Source of the DNA: Salvator merianae
Lineage: Eukaryota; Chordata; Lepidosauria; Squamata; Teiidae
Assembly: GCA_003586115.2 (NCBI GenBank)
Contig: QVOM02000073.1
Coordinates: 29,773,298-29,837,297, forward strand
Length of the DNA stretch: 64,000 nt
Direction: 5' to 3'
In this document: positions 11,686 to 23,489 of the stretch, piece after piece
Numbering within the stretch: position 1 is the stretch's first letter
Layout of the letters: every line of letters starts with the position of its first letter
The notes under the pieces: model-generated
Told to the model about the DNA's origin: nothing
Seen by the model: the letters and a program-made list of their open reading frames with translations, nothing else
Databases searched by the model: none
Position numbers and translations under genes: made by a program

Positions 11686-14029
11686 CCAAGGTTTTTTGAA
11701 TGGATTTAGAGTATTTTGAGGGTGCTGAATTCAAAAATCCCATTACTTTTGCTGAATTGGTTCTAGTTTGGAGATAATGGACATTCATGAAAATAATGCA
11801 TTCCCCCAATGCAACTTGTGTGTGATAACAAATGAAACAGCTTTTGGTTTGACTTTTGACTCTTTACAGTGTCTTAGATAATGAAATATGCCATATAATT
11901 ATTCTGTATTTCAATTTGTAGGCCTACAATGCTATAAAAGCAACTTTTTGAAGCATTGACATTAATAACAATTAATTACTAATTAATTACTTAACAATTA
12001 AATATTTGAGAAACTAGAGCCAATCTGGCAAAACTGAAGTCATATTCTTAATCAGCGCCATAAACTTAATATAAAACTATTCAGACATTGTTGGCACCAA
12101 AATCACTGTATGCCAGTGTTATATATTATTCAAAATGTTTTTTTAAAAAAAATTAAAAATACAAAAAAAAACCCTTGTTTTCCAAAAAGTAGTTTTAATT
12201 ATTCTTGGGTACATGGCATACCCTTCAAGCAAAAGGTACTCAAATGGGCAGATGTAGTTGTGAAGATCTTGAGAGAAAATTGGAATCTGTGCATGTAGTC
12301 TACTTAAAAAAGAAAAAAAAAAAACCCACTCCTGACACTCCTTTCTGTTTCGTTTTGTGGTTTTACTGTTTTTCTAGATGAGTTTAATCAAAACAATGAA
12401 TGAGTGAAGAGACATTTAAGGCTTCAGCCTGAAGTTTACTCTATTAGTTACTGATCTGCTAACTGCTGCAAGCACAAAACACTGTAATAATCAGAGCCCC
12501 CCAACAATAGGAAGTCAGTGTCTGCATTTCTAATTAACATTTTTTGTAATCTGTTGTGGAAACCTACAGTGTTTCTCACCTCCATACCTCCTACATTCTT
12601 AACAAAATCAAAATCACATATTCATCTGGTTCCAGAGTGATTTTTTTTTTTACTTGTTACCATTCGTCTTTCCAACCCTAAATAGATAGTAGCCATTCTC
12701 TTATTTGAGGTAACAATAATTATATAAGATAATTGTGGGTGAAAGTTGGTTCTCAGCCTAAATTAAGGAAAAAAATAACACTTTTATATATATATATATA
12801 TTTTAAAGGATTTTTTTAAATTGAAAGTTAGAAATACTGTGACATCTACTAACCCCCTCAAACAGAATCATAAATCATAAATAACATTTACTTGTATGAG
12901 AGCAGCTAGTTTATACTCATTTTTCTCTCATCTGTGTATATTCCACCCCTCCAACCAGACCCTTGTCCCATTCTTCTGTGTAACTTAGATCTACCTGAAT
13001 ATTAGTTTATCTTGAGGTTTCAACTCACTTTTGTCCACATAAACCAAGCTTTTAAAGTTTTTAACATTTCAATTTATTTATTGCAGGGAAAAATGCAATT
13101 ATATTTATAAAACAAAAAAGAAATGCTTTTACACATTGAATCTATTTGCATTTTTAACATGAGTAATCAATCAATTAATCAATCATCTGTCTCAGAGTTT
13201 GTTTGATTTTTTTAAATCAATTTTGATTTTTGGAGAGGGAAGAATTTTATTGAAAAAAATAGATGAGGGACAAGATAGGATTGCAAACAAAAGTTTGAGC
13301 CAATAATATTTCAATAATTTAATAAAAATGTTACTTTTAAAATACTGATTTATCTTCCCTTTTGCACTCATTCTAAATTGGGTATTTGGGAGCATCCTTG
13401 TAGTTGGATTTGCTAAAGGCAGAATGGGATTCACAGGAAGTTTTTTCAGAAGAAAAAATCAGGAAAAAAAATAAAATTCCAACATTATTTGTTAAAATAG
13501 AAAACTTAAAAATGAAACTCTTTCTGATTTTGATCAGAATTTGTTCCACCTCTTGGTATGAGTGATCCCAGCATCCAAGGGAATTTGGGAGACTCATCAC
13601 TGCTGCTTGAATTGTTTACCCATACAAACCCTCTAGCCTTTTCCCTGGCTGCTTCATTATCTTGTTGAGGGCTTAAGAAGTGAACTTTGTCTGAAATGTC
13701 TTCAGTCTTTCCTGAATAGACATTTAAGCAGCAGCAACGTCTGGCCCAAATATATCTCCGTCAACAACAGTGGAGCAATAAATTCCCCAGCACACCAAAT
13801 TTCTTCATGGGAAGGCACCTAGGTAAATCATTTGGTGAGGTTGCAGGGTAAACCACTCAAACATCAGTGGTGAGCCTCAGAAAGAGATGTATGGGCAGCT
13901 GAAAAATCAAACCTACCTTGCTTGGAGAAGAAAAGATAGGACACCCAATCAAAGAGTATATGTGCAGGACAAGGGCTCCACAACTCACCAGTGACTATAG
14001 TGTTCAGTCAACTCTGTAAGAGGTGATGC
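11686..14029. other. Unassigned AT-rich sequence
   Basis: Contains homopolymer T and A runs (12149-12170, 12310-12323) and a short TA tract at 12786-12801. The stretch at about 12350-12640 is complex and repeat-free and reads like candidate conserved non-coding DNA. No gene recognised. Confidence 0.4.
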
Positions 14030-14560
14030 AGGCCAGTAGGACACTTGGCCATGATGCCTGGCTACAGGAGATACCCTTTCACAGCATGACATTCTTCCCT
14101 GTCCTCAGAGGATGGATAATGGCAGCAGTTGCCGGTAGCCTCTACTTCTGGCCACCAGACCAGCCAAGCACCTCTGCCACAACTTAGGTGCCAGCACAAC
14201 CCAACTGATGAAGGTGACACAAGGACAGGAAGTTCATCATCAGTGGCCTGCAGCATCCCCATCCAATCATCAGTTCAGCAAGGTGCCTGGGCTGTGCTTT
14301 TGGTTCTAGCAGAAATTGGCTACAGAAGTTGGTGGTACAACATAATGAGGTGGAATGTGTGGAAGCAGTGATCCACAGCCTCAACATTGAGTCACCAGCC
14401 CAGTGAAACACCTCTGCTACTTCTTGGGCATTGGCACAACCTGACCAAAGAAGGCAGCGGCATGGTGGGATAGAAAGTGGCAGTAGTGGCCCACAGTTTC
14501 CCCTCTCACCACTAGTAAGGCATCTCTTCATTTTGGATCACTGACAAGGAGGAAGATATA
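14030..14560. repeat. Minisatellite with ~120-bp unit, about four copies
   Basis: A block resembling AGCAGTTGCCGGTAGCC recurs in diverged form with starts near 14125, 14239, 14364 and 14482, a spacing of 114-125 bp. Each is followed by a CACCAG-type motif and a CACCTCTGC or GTGCCTGGGC motif. The array is GC richer than its flanks. Open frames of 80 and 115 residues on opposite strands are by-products of the repeat. Confidence 0.6.
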
Positions 14561-15103
14561 ACCAGGGAAGGCAATGAGGGCCACAGCAGAATGTTCGCTA
14601 GGTCAAGTGGAGGTAGGAATTGGTGCCAGGGAAAGACACCAGGGCTTTCCTTCTATACATGCTTGTTGTCATAGCCATGTGCATGATGAAGTGAAGCCTC
14701 TGGGGCACACTCTGGGGCAGTGCACCTCTGAGATCACAACTCCCCTATCACCTTAAAATTGACCCTGTCAAAGACTTAAAATGAACATATAACAGAGGTA
14801 GATTTCCCACCTTATCCCATGGTTTTTCCTGGAGGCCAACCATATATTCTAAACTGGTGACGTTTGGCAGGTTTGTTGCCAGGGAGTCTCCTGATAATGC
14901 CCTATATTTACAGGACTTAAGATTAAATACCACAAAATAATAAGAATTCCAAATAACCTTAGGTAGCATTGATAGATAAGTATGGTTGTAAATGTAAATG
15001 ATTTTAAATCTATTTCAACGATAGATTTGAAATACAGTTCTGGATCACAACTGAAAAAAAATGAAAACTATGCAATAAAATATCTTGCTACAGAACTTGA
15101 AAC

Positions 15104-15108
<5 letters not shown>
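14561..15108. other. Unassigned sequence
   Basis: No repeat end or gene recognised. Confidence 0.4.
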
Positions 15109-15155
<47 letters not shown>

Positions 15156-15175
15156 GTGTGGGGGTGTGTGTATGT
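15109..15175. repeat. (CA)n then TATA then (TG)n-like microsatellite
   Basis: About 21 CA units (15109-15150) are followed by TATA and an imperfect GTGTG stretch, so the two halves are partly complementary. Confidence 0.9.
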
Positions 15176-15399
15176 TTGTAAAATAGCAACTTAGTTAAAT
15201 AATAGACTGAATTTGTGTTATAATTATAATTTTCTGAAAATAAAATAGAATAAAAACACACAGGTTTTAAGGTTGACTGAATAGTTTCTGATAAGTTAAA
15301 ACACAAGTAAATGAAAGATCCTATTACAAATGTGGATTACAAACCTAGTAATCCAGGCTTTTTGGCAGAGTGTTTATTTCCACACTCAAAGTGGGTCAC

Positions 15400-15850
15400 T
15401 TACCTTTGTAGTGATATTACCCATGTTCCTAAGGCACCAGAGTGCTATGCCACCAAAGGCAAGGCTCTGCCAAAGTATATACACCTCTTGCACACAGAAC
15501 TGAACAGTGGCATCATAAACACTGTTGGTACAAGACTTGCAAGTACAGGGAAGCTGGCCAGAGAACCTGAATCTCTCTGTGAGACCAGAAGTCATTTTGT
15601 CCATCAGTTAGAAAAGACATTCTGTATCTCTGTTGAAACATTCTGGCTTGGAAAAGCATTCGCAAAAGTACAGGACCTGACTTAGGACCAACTCATAAAA
15701 AGACTTGATGGCAACTGATATGATCTTAGGCAGAAATGAAAAACAAAACATTAAAAGCTATTTGGCATGCTAGAACAAACATGTTTATAGCAGACTTGGA
15801 CCCACATCTGGAGAGCTTCTCATTAGGACTGCAAGGCAGCAATATTGAAA
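15400..15850 (-). repeat. Unnamed ancient interspersed repeat, copy B
   Basis: Reverse-oriented partner of copy A at 8525-8960. On the minus strand it shows CTGCCTTGCAGTCCTAATGAG, ATGCCAAATAGCTTTTAATG, CATATCAGTTGCCATCAAG and TTTGGCAGAGCCTTGCCTTT in the same order and at similar spacing. A 72-residue minus-strand frame (15386-15604) partly matches the peptide from copy A in the same phase. The family is not recognised. Confidence 0.7.
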
Positions 15851-15879
15851 AATTGGTCCTAAGCAGACATTGGTCTTAG

Positions 15880-16006
15880 TTTGCCATCACCCATTTAACA
15901 ATTGAACAGTCTCCTGACTCAGTTTGAATCAAATCAAACAGAAGGTGATTCAGTTTGAGATGAACAGTTTGAACTGTTTTAATGAAACCAACCTTGCACA
16001 TCTCTA
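15880..16006. mobile_element. hAT-family fragment, right end
   Basis: The sequence ends in TTGCACATCTCTA at 15994-16006, the right-hand terminus shared by the window's TAG...CTA hAT elements. It is preceded by the family's typical GTTTGAATC-like interior. No matching left end or duplication was found. It abuts copy C of the old repeat, so it probably inserted there. Confidence 0.5.
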
Positions 16007-16009
16007 TAC

Positions 16010-16095
16010 CTTTGCTGACCAGATTTACCAAGAACTGAAGTTTGTGTGTGCCTTGGCAGATTCCTGCCTTCGGTGCCTAACACCCTAACACTTCA
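16010..16095 (+). repeat. Unnamed ancient repeat, copy C (partial)
   Basis: A short stretch with TTGTGTGTGCCTTGGCAG, then ATTCCTGCCTTCGGTGCC, corresponds to the most conserved part of copies A and B. Its 5' portion is missing where the hAT fragment begins. Confidence 0.45.
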
Positions 16096-18204
16096 TGTTT
16101 CTGAGGGAGAGACCATACCAGTAGGATGATAGACTGTAGTCAACATAACCATGTGTAATAGTGAGCCTTGGTGAAAGTGCACACTCAGAATGGAATTTAC
16201 CCAGAGAAAGCAAGGACAAGGGTGATGAACCTTAGACAATGTAAGGATGTAGTAGTAGATGACCTTGGGAGAACCAAAGACACTGAATGGAAGAGGACAC
16301 CTACTCAGGGACTGGGGACAGATTCTTGGTTGCAAACAAGGGTAAACAAAAAGTTTATCAGCATTCAGTTTTTTCAGCTCAGGTAAGCAATTTGCATTGA
16401 TTAAGCCAGTCATTAGTATATTAATCTGGCAGCTCACTTTGCTCAAGAAAGGATTTCTAGTAATTCAAGTGGTATCTTCTTGTTGCAGGTTGATAGGATT
16501 AAGTTGGCCTGTGATGCAAACAACCAAACAAAGGGGGGAGGGGTTGATGGGAAGTGGGTGCCTTCAAAAAGAGTCAGCAGACCAAGGTGTGTGTATATGT
16601 GACCATATTATCTGCATCATCTAGTATCTAAGATGGATTTTGATCTCAGTACAAGTCTCATGCTTTTCAATGGTAATTTATACCTTCTGATCTAGATTCC
16701 TACATTCTTGCTACCCCATTCTCATCATGAAAAAGATATACCATAACACAGTACAGCAAAATCCTAAATTCCATAGATGTATTTTGTGTAAGCATTGTGT
16801 CAACCACTGGGAGCACTTCTTCTGACCAGATCGCAAACAATTAAACCTATGTGATCTATTGCACTGCTGTGATCTACTGGCACCACCATGGACTCCAAAC
16901 AGATGAATGAACTTCCGTGTAGCTTTACTGAGTGTGGCAATATATGAATTTTCTTTGCTTTTATTTGTGTGCACATCCTAGGAACTGTGTCTTTGAATAC
17001 TATGGGAAAACTTAGGGCATGAAAATGAATTGCAAGTATGCAAGTTAGCTCTTTACAGATGCTTTACCCCAATGAAGAAACATCCTCTATATATCCGGAA
17101 TTCCAAATACTCTATAAGTTTTCTTATTCAGATATGATGTCGACTTTGATCACTAGTATCTCTCTCTTCAGACATTAATGGCTGACAATTTTTATATAAT
17201 ATAAACCTGAATGCTAGACATCTTTTGTCAGACTTGACTTTGCCAAAAAAGAAAAAAAAAAATCTTCAAACCAGTTCAATTTATGAAGCAGTTAAGCTGG
17301 CATAATTGGATTTAAGTCAATGTTAGCCCATTGGCAACTTAAATCTAAGTACTGCAATTCAACTAGTTTATGGATTTATGCCTTTGCTACAAAGCCAAAA
17401 GATGTGATATCCATAGAGCAGAAGAAACCATGCCAAGTGAAGTTTTCAGCAAGCAATTTCCTTTATGATTCCTAATGTTCTGTTCATACAAGAATGGCTT
17501 GATGCAGCTGCTGTTTGATGTCATTTTTAATCACATCAGTCTGGACTTTGATTGCATCATGCTAAAATATTTCTTTCTAAATATACAATGGATTTAGGAC
17601 AAAACCAAATATATGCAGTTCACCAACTATTCTTCAGGCAAAAAGCTATTTATTTCCATTCCCTAAAGAGGGTCTTGTATAAGAGGTAAAATGTCAGAAA
17701 TGATCAAGATGAATGTTAGTTATTACAACTTCTCCCTCCCCATAAAGGGGGGGGGGGCAAAAACCAAATGTTTTTGTTCATAGACATTTTATCATGCTAG
17801 GATTGGTTCAAGCCATAGTTGCACATGGATTCCTATAGGTATTTCCATGTGCTAAACAACAGTCAAATATACATGTCTTTATTTCTGAAATTATTTTGGC
17901 ATTTTACAGAAGCAAGTGTTGTTTAAAGAGAATTCCAAGATTATTGCTCCAGCATATTTTTGTTCTTTCAATTCTGCTTCCTGTCTAAATCACATTTCAC
18001 CTTTGCTTTTGCTTTTGCCAAGACAATTTTTATTTAGAATTTTGGTCACTAATCTTTTTAAAAACAAAATGATGAATAATTAGTTTGGACTTTGACTAGA
18101 TTTTTTCCACTTTATGTACAGTTTTCCTATTTCCAAAGCAGCTAAAGAAAAGTTGGGGGTATTTATAGTGAAGAAAGTATTGACACTGAATTAAAAGCAC
18201 CTAA
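16096..18204. other. Unassigned sequence
   Basis: No recognised element. A G-run lies at 17748-17757. The interval around 17870-18190 is complex and repeat-free. All frames are short. Confidence 0.4.
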
Positions 18205-18290
18205 TTTGATTTGAATTCATCCATGTAACAGAAGATTGGGCCCAATGGCCTAATAGTTCCATCCAGCCCTGTGAATTTATCATTCTAACG
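18205..18290 (+). mobile_element. CR1 LINE extreme 3' end
   Basis: GGCCTAATAGTTCCATCCAG followed by CCCTGTGAATTTATCATTCT matches the usual last ~70 bp of CR1 elements, in which a short octamer-like TTCTATGA tail follows the pattern CCCTTCCAGCCCT. Strongly truncated. Confidence 0.5.
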
Positions 18291-19271
18291 TGTGAGATCA
18301 CACACAGTGGTCAGGTTCATTGTACATGTTCCAGTTCACAGTTCTTTTTGTGTCCTTTATGCCACTATTGTTCATGCTGATTTGTTGATGTTTACAGGGA
18401 CTATGGGGATACGATTTGCAGAAAAGAAGACTCTTCATAGCTCCAGAGAATGTCATTTCAATAAAAGGCACCATAAATCACTATTTGTAGCACTTTAGTT
18501 TAACCCATGCCAAGCATTCATGATGGCAAATGCAATTATACTGGCTCTTGCTCCAGGCAATGTCTCCGCATTAGCAGTTAAAAGTAGCTGCATTGCACTT
18601 AATATAGTATAATAATGGATAGTGCAGAAACAACTGGTGTTCCTCACAGTGTATACACCATCCATGCAAACTGAAAAATTATCCAGGACTGCAACACAAA
18701 GGACATACCAATTATCTGTCCACTGCCACACTCTTTTTCAAACTACTGCATATTCACATTTGCTTTATCTCTCTGATTAAAAGTGGAAAATGATTTGGTT
18801 GGGTTTGCTCTTTAAAATAAATAATAATAATAATAATAATAAAAACTTTGCCTAACTTTACCTTCTGGATTGGTGCATAATTATTCTTTGCACTTACTAC
18901 TTCTGTTGACACTGTAATAGAGTACTGGGCTCAGACATGGATCAGAGCTTAGCTATACACAAAGCTATACATCTGCTTTAGCTCCACATTAGAAATCCTT
19001 TTCTATATGCATCAGAAAGAAACATGCAGTAGCTAAACACACACACATCCAGTGTGTTTGCCTGCTTGCCACACTAAAAAATCTTCTCTGCCTACCAGGC
19101 AGGAACTAGCTCTGCTCCCCCACCACCTCTCATTTGAAGCTGCTCCTTGCCAAAGTCTTGATTGGTCTGCACAACTTCTCACTCTCTTCCCTTTTAGTCT
19201 CCACTCCAGCGCATTTACATTCCAGTTCAAATGCAGAACTGCTTTGTGTTCTGTGTTCCAGCAATAAAATG
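18291..19271. other. Unassigned sequence with (AAT)n at 18815-18842
   Basis: Contains a pure AAT trinucleotide tract of about nine units. The rest shows no repeat family or gene. Confidence 0.45.
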
Positions 19272-19522
19272 TAGAGAGGTGCGTGAACTCAGGTTCTGAG
19301 CTTTGGTTCAAAAAAAAAATTAAAAAAGGAAATACATTGGAAAAAAAAGTTCTATTTAAATGGTAAGATGTGGTCAAACTTGGAACAGTTTGGATCAAAC
19401 TGTTCTGTTCAACCAAACACCCCTGTTCAATTTGAATCAAATCAGTCAAACAACAGTTGGCTTGATTTGAATTGAACTTGTTCAAATAGTCTAATATGAA
19501 CCAAATTTGCACATCCCCACTA
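19272..19522. mobile_element. Short non-autonomous hAT element (MITE)
   Basis: The left end TAGAGAGGTGCGTGAAC and the right end TTTGCACATCCCCACTA are inverted repeats of the TAG...CTA family. The interior has the repeated GTTCAAA/TTTGAAC motifs seen in its relatives. The flanking 8-mers (ATAAAATG, AAACTGTG) match only weakly, so the exact insertion boundary is uncertain. Confidence 0.6.
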
Positions 19523-21026
19523 AAACTGTGCAGCTCTTTTTTCTCAGCATGTGATCATTTCCGTGCCTTTTCCTGTGGGGGTTTAAGTGTTTCTCTTGTA
19601 CCAGATTTTTCCCTCCATAATGTTTGTTATCCTTTCCCACTTCTGCTCCTAGCCTCTGTTCACTTCTTGCTTCGACGCACATTACTCATTGCTACTCTGT
19701 ACAATTTGAAATTCAAAGGCAGGAGGGGAAGGGGTTGTTCCCCGAAAAACCATTGCCCTTGCCCTCTCACTCTCCCCTAGAAAACTGCTGCCCAGCCTCT
19801 ACAAATGTGGAATATGGGCACACCTAAAACTAAACACGTTTTGAAAGAACCAATGCACTTTCCCTGGGGACAAAAAACACAGCAGGAAACATGGATTTCC
19901 ATAGGTGGTATTATATGCTGGAAACAAGAAACTGAAACTGATCTATTGCAGATTGAAACTTGTGTGTTGCTAGGCTCTTAAAAAGGCATGTTAGGGGAGG
20001 AAAGATCCCCTTTTGAAATAGCACCTGAAAACATATATAAGCACCATGAGCATACAGTTACTAGAGATTAGGGTCTTCCAGTGGGAAAAAAATAATACTG
20101 TTGAGTCTGTTGCTTCTTTAGGCTCCATTTGTTGACTCGGGCACAGAACTGAAGGAAGCACCAGTAATAGTAGCTGATGAAATGGTGCCACCATTAACAT
20201 TGTCATGATCACTCAAAAATAGATAGCTGATCCTCACACACGGTTACTGCATGTGATGAACCGATTTATTCACCAGTTCTTTCATTGAATTCCACCAGAC
20301 AGCCACTTCTATCATACATGTGTAAATGACTGTATGGACATTTTTAAGCACATAAAACAGGAACATAGACTTGTGAGCTAACTGACAGTGCAGTGTTATG
20401 TACAGCAAGCCAATTATTAACTCTATTGATTTAAATTACCCTCAACATTACTATAAGAATTCCTTTCAAGATTTCAGCTGATATTCTACACATATCATCA
20501 GAGGACTGTTCTTGTTCTAAAATGTAGTTTAAGGTAGATGACACTTCAGAACCAGGCTGCTTCGAATAATTTCATTTTTGAAATACCCTCAACTCATGAC
20601 CAGTGGAAAATTAATTCCACTGCAGTTATTTCAGCAGAAATTTTCATTCTATCCAGTGACATGCAAACCATTCACTCCACTTATAAAAAAGTGGGATACC
20701 CACGGTACATAAAGACCCTGAGTCATCCTCCCACGGTTAAAAGATTACACCCTTGACTTAATTTTTAAAAAGCTTTTGACGGGAAGTTAGCAGCAGAATC
20801 CAAAACAAATCAGCTATTGTTGAGTCATGTCTGTTTCGCATCATAATAGTTCCAACATATATAAGATAAGCATGTCACTTGCTTATGAATCCTACTGTGA
20901 AAGGCATAAACTGAGTTTTATTTTGATAACAGTGTTTCGATACTTATTTCATGATTTATCATTCTCTCTTGAGTTTGGTTAAGCTCTGACTTGGCCTTTA
21001 GCCCTGCAAGAAAAAGAAAAGAATAG

Positions 21027-21029
<3 letters not shown>
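19523..21029. other. Unassigned sequence
   Basis: No terminal repeats or coding exon recognised. The 159-residue minus-strand frame (19033-19512) lies mostly in the preceding hAT element and unique flank and shows no domain. Confidence 0.4.

Positions 21030-21080
<51 letters not shown>
21030..21080. repeat. (GA)n microsatellite
   Basis: About 25 GA units after a short GAAAA-rich lead. Confidence 0.95.
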
Positions 21081-21084
<4 letters not shown>

Positions 21085-21259
21085 ACGAACAATATTTGTT
21101 TCAGGGATCTTGGTTCTTTTTCAGAGAGATGTCTCCTAATTAGCTGAACGATCTGTGCATGAATCAAAATAAATAATATCTTTAATCTTTAAATGAAAGA
21201 AAGTACTTTGTCCCACAAAGCATTTATTATTTCTCTTTCCCGCATGTGAATGTTCTGCC

Positions 21260-21720
21260 CCACCCCATCCCCCCAAAAAACTTTAAAACAAGTTTTGGAA
21301 TTTATCATGGCTGTTCCCCAGGGTATATCTGCTTTGGAGAGATATCTAACTGTATTTGCTATTCTGTTTTCCAGACAGCAGCTTGGCTGGGCTTTGAAAA
21401 GAGGATGTTAGCATTTTTAAAGCCTTTCCCCCCTTTTTATTATATGAATCAGTGTTCTTGGAGGAGTCAAAGTTCAATCCTCCTGCTGCATTACAATGCC
21501 TTTCAGCCTGATATTAGAGAGCAAGTCCTATTTTACTTTGTAATATGAAGCTTCACTTCAGCATTAATTCCATTCGGAAAGCAGCTGTGCTTATAATAGA
21601 TTCCTTTTAAGCAAAATGGAAAAATATACATTTATCAAATAACTTTCTTTCAGTAGTGCTGCTATAGTCTTTATTGCATCAAAGTTGTCAGCAATCAGCC
21701 CATCTTTCTGAATAAAGATG
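21260..21720. other. Candidate conserved non-coding block
   Basis: A long repeat-free stretch of complex, balanced sequence, with homeodomain-type cores (TAATTCC, ATTA), a TTTATTGCAT-like motif and a TTTAAAGCC element. Its texture is that of vertebrate enhancers in gene deserts. This is a judgement from texture and motif density only; the 100-residue frame 21246-21548 has no recognisable domain. Confidence 0.3.
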
Positions 21721-22617
21721 TGCCAAATCCTAGCATCTGACTGTATATTGAATAAGCAATGAGCAAACTCCAGGAGAGCATCTGTCTCTCTCCATTCATT
21801 GAAGCCATTATAATATATATTTATTTATGTTCATATTACCTTGTTGTATCCTCCAAAAACTGCTGGGTGTTACTTTTCTAAACATACATTTTAAGTGACA
21901 CTCTTAGTGTTGAAATCACATTGCTAATATCAATGTGTTAAAGCTAGGGGGATTTAGGAATGGAATATATACTCAATGTATACTTGTTTGGAGTATTTTG
22001 TTGTTGAAGTAGGAAGCAAGACAAATTGCTGTTTGACTGCTTACTGGCTGCTATCTGTGTCTAGGGATAGGAGTGCTGTGTTTGAGCGCTTGTCCATCCA
22101 CTGAACTGGGTTTTTATTTGTTGTGAATGGAAAGTTGCTACAATGGAACACATTCCTTCAACTGGTGGACACAACTTGCCCCTAACACAGGCTGGTGTCA
22201 GTCTGTGGGCCAATGTTGCCTTTGTTAATGTCTTGCATCAGATGAATGTTGGCTTTAACATTTCAAAAGCTATCAATTTCATTATGAAATCAACTTTGGT
22301 TTGCAAAATGTCAGTGATACTCAATTACCGTGATATCGACATATGATCTAGAATGTTGAAACGTTATTAATATTTTATATGATCTGTGCATTTCACCTAT
22401 TTGTATAAAACCACTCTGCTATTACAGTTTAAAGAGAGGGGCAGTGGAAGGAAGCAGATAATTTTTTTGCAGCCATCACTCCTGTAGTAGGTTTCTTCCC
22501 CCCTTATTTTTCACTGACTATATTCACCAAGTACCCAGTCAAAAGAAGGAAAAAAGAAGTAAAACAGAGAAAAGATGTCTTCTTTATTAAAAATGAAACA
22601 CATTCTAGAAGGTATAT
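21721..22617. other. Unassigned sequence
   Basis: No repeat family or gene recognised. Confidence 0.35.
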
Positions 22618-22625
22618 GATACAGC

Positions 22626-22873
22626 TAGAGATGTGCATGAACTTAAAATTGAATGTCTGGTTCCAACTTTTCAAACCTCTCTTGTTCAGTGAAAACAGCT
22701 CTCAAACAGCATTTGGACAGGATGGTGCGAGGCAGTTCATTCAAACATCCCTTTGTAATGTTTGATTTCAAGCAATATCTTTGTGCAGTGTGTTTGGTTC
22801 AAACCTGAACCAAAGGAACACCCCTTGTTCAATGCAAATTGCATTCTGTTTAAGCATGTTTGGCACATCACTA
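22626..22873. mobile_element. Short non-autonomous hAT element with 8-bp duplication
   Basis: The left end TAGAGATGTGCATGAAC and the right end TTTGGCACATCACTA are inverted repeats. The 8-mers outside are GATACAGC (22618-22625) and GACACAGT (22874-22881), 6 of 8 identical with both differences transitions, as expected for an aged hAT target duplication. The 248-bp interior is non-coding. Confidence 0.75.
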
Positions 22874-23016
22874 GACACAGTGAACAGCCCTTGCTAACAG
22901 CTTGATGGAAACTTGAAGGACAACACCTTTTTCTATGTATTTAAGACTTTTGCACTGTCTCTTTTGTCATTTCAGATTTTCTCTATAATCCAGGGAACTT
23001 GTATTTGGGTTATATT

Positions 23017-23481
23017 TAGGGATGTGCCAAACTGCCATTCACTGAATGCAAATAACAGTTAGAAGTCAAGGACTGATAGGTGCTTTTCCTATCTTTGGCA
23101 CTATTCTGTTACTTGTGAGTAAGTGCATGAGAAGCAGAGAACTTACCCATTTTCTGTACATGTAATCACTACCATTATAGGACCTGTAAGCAGCCCTGCA
23201 GCATGTGTCACCATGCATGAGTGTGGTATCATTGTGTTTGCATGCATGCATTGATATCACATATATGTGCACCAATGCGCACTGCAAGGTCACACAGGAA
23301 GAACCCTGTAACAGTGACAAGAATGTGTCTGGAAAGCAAATAAGTTTTCTGCTTCATGTGTACTATTTGTGAGTAATGGAGTAGTGCCAGAGGGATCCAG
23401 GACTGTTAGGGAAAGTACCTAACAGTCTTTGGCTTCTTACTGCCCTTTGTGTCCAACAAATGGAAATTTGGCACATCCCTA
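23017..23481. mobile_element. Non-autonomous hAT element, 465 bp
   Basis: The ends TAGGGATGTGCCAAA and TTTGGCACATCCCTA are perfect inverted repeats over 15 bp, and the similarity extends further (CCATTCACTGAATG against CATTTGTTGGACAC). The flanks GTTATATT and GATGTATC match at 5 of 8 positions. The interior blocks GTTAGGGAAAGTACCTAACAG and CTGCAGCATG reappear in the older copy at 48229-49292, so these two form one subfamily. Confidence 0.75.
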
Positions 23482-23489
23482 GATGTATC

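Noticed and set aside
15660..15717. tRNA-derived SINE head (TTGCCATCAAGT-like start)
   Set aside because: The similarity to squamate SINE starts is short, and copies A and B extend well upstream of this point, so the motif is internal to a longer repeat.
19033..19512. 159-residue minus-strand frame as a gene
   Set aside because: About half of it lies within a hAT MITE; no domain or splice context supports it.
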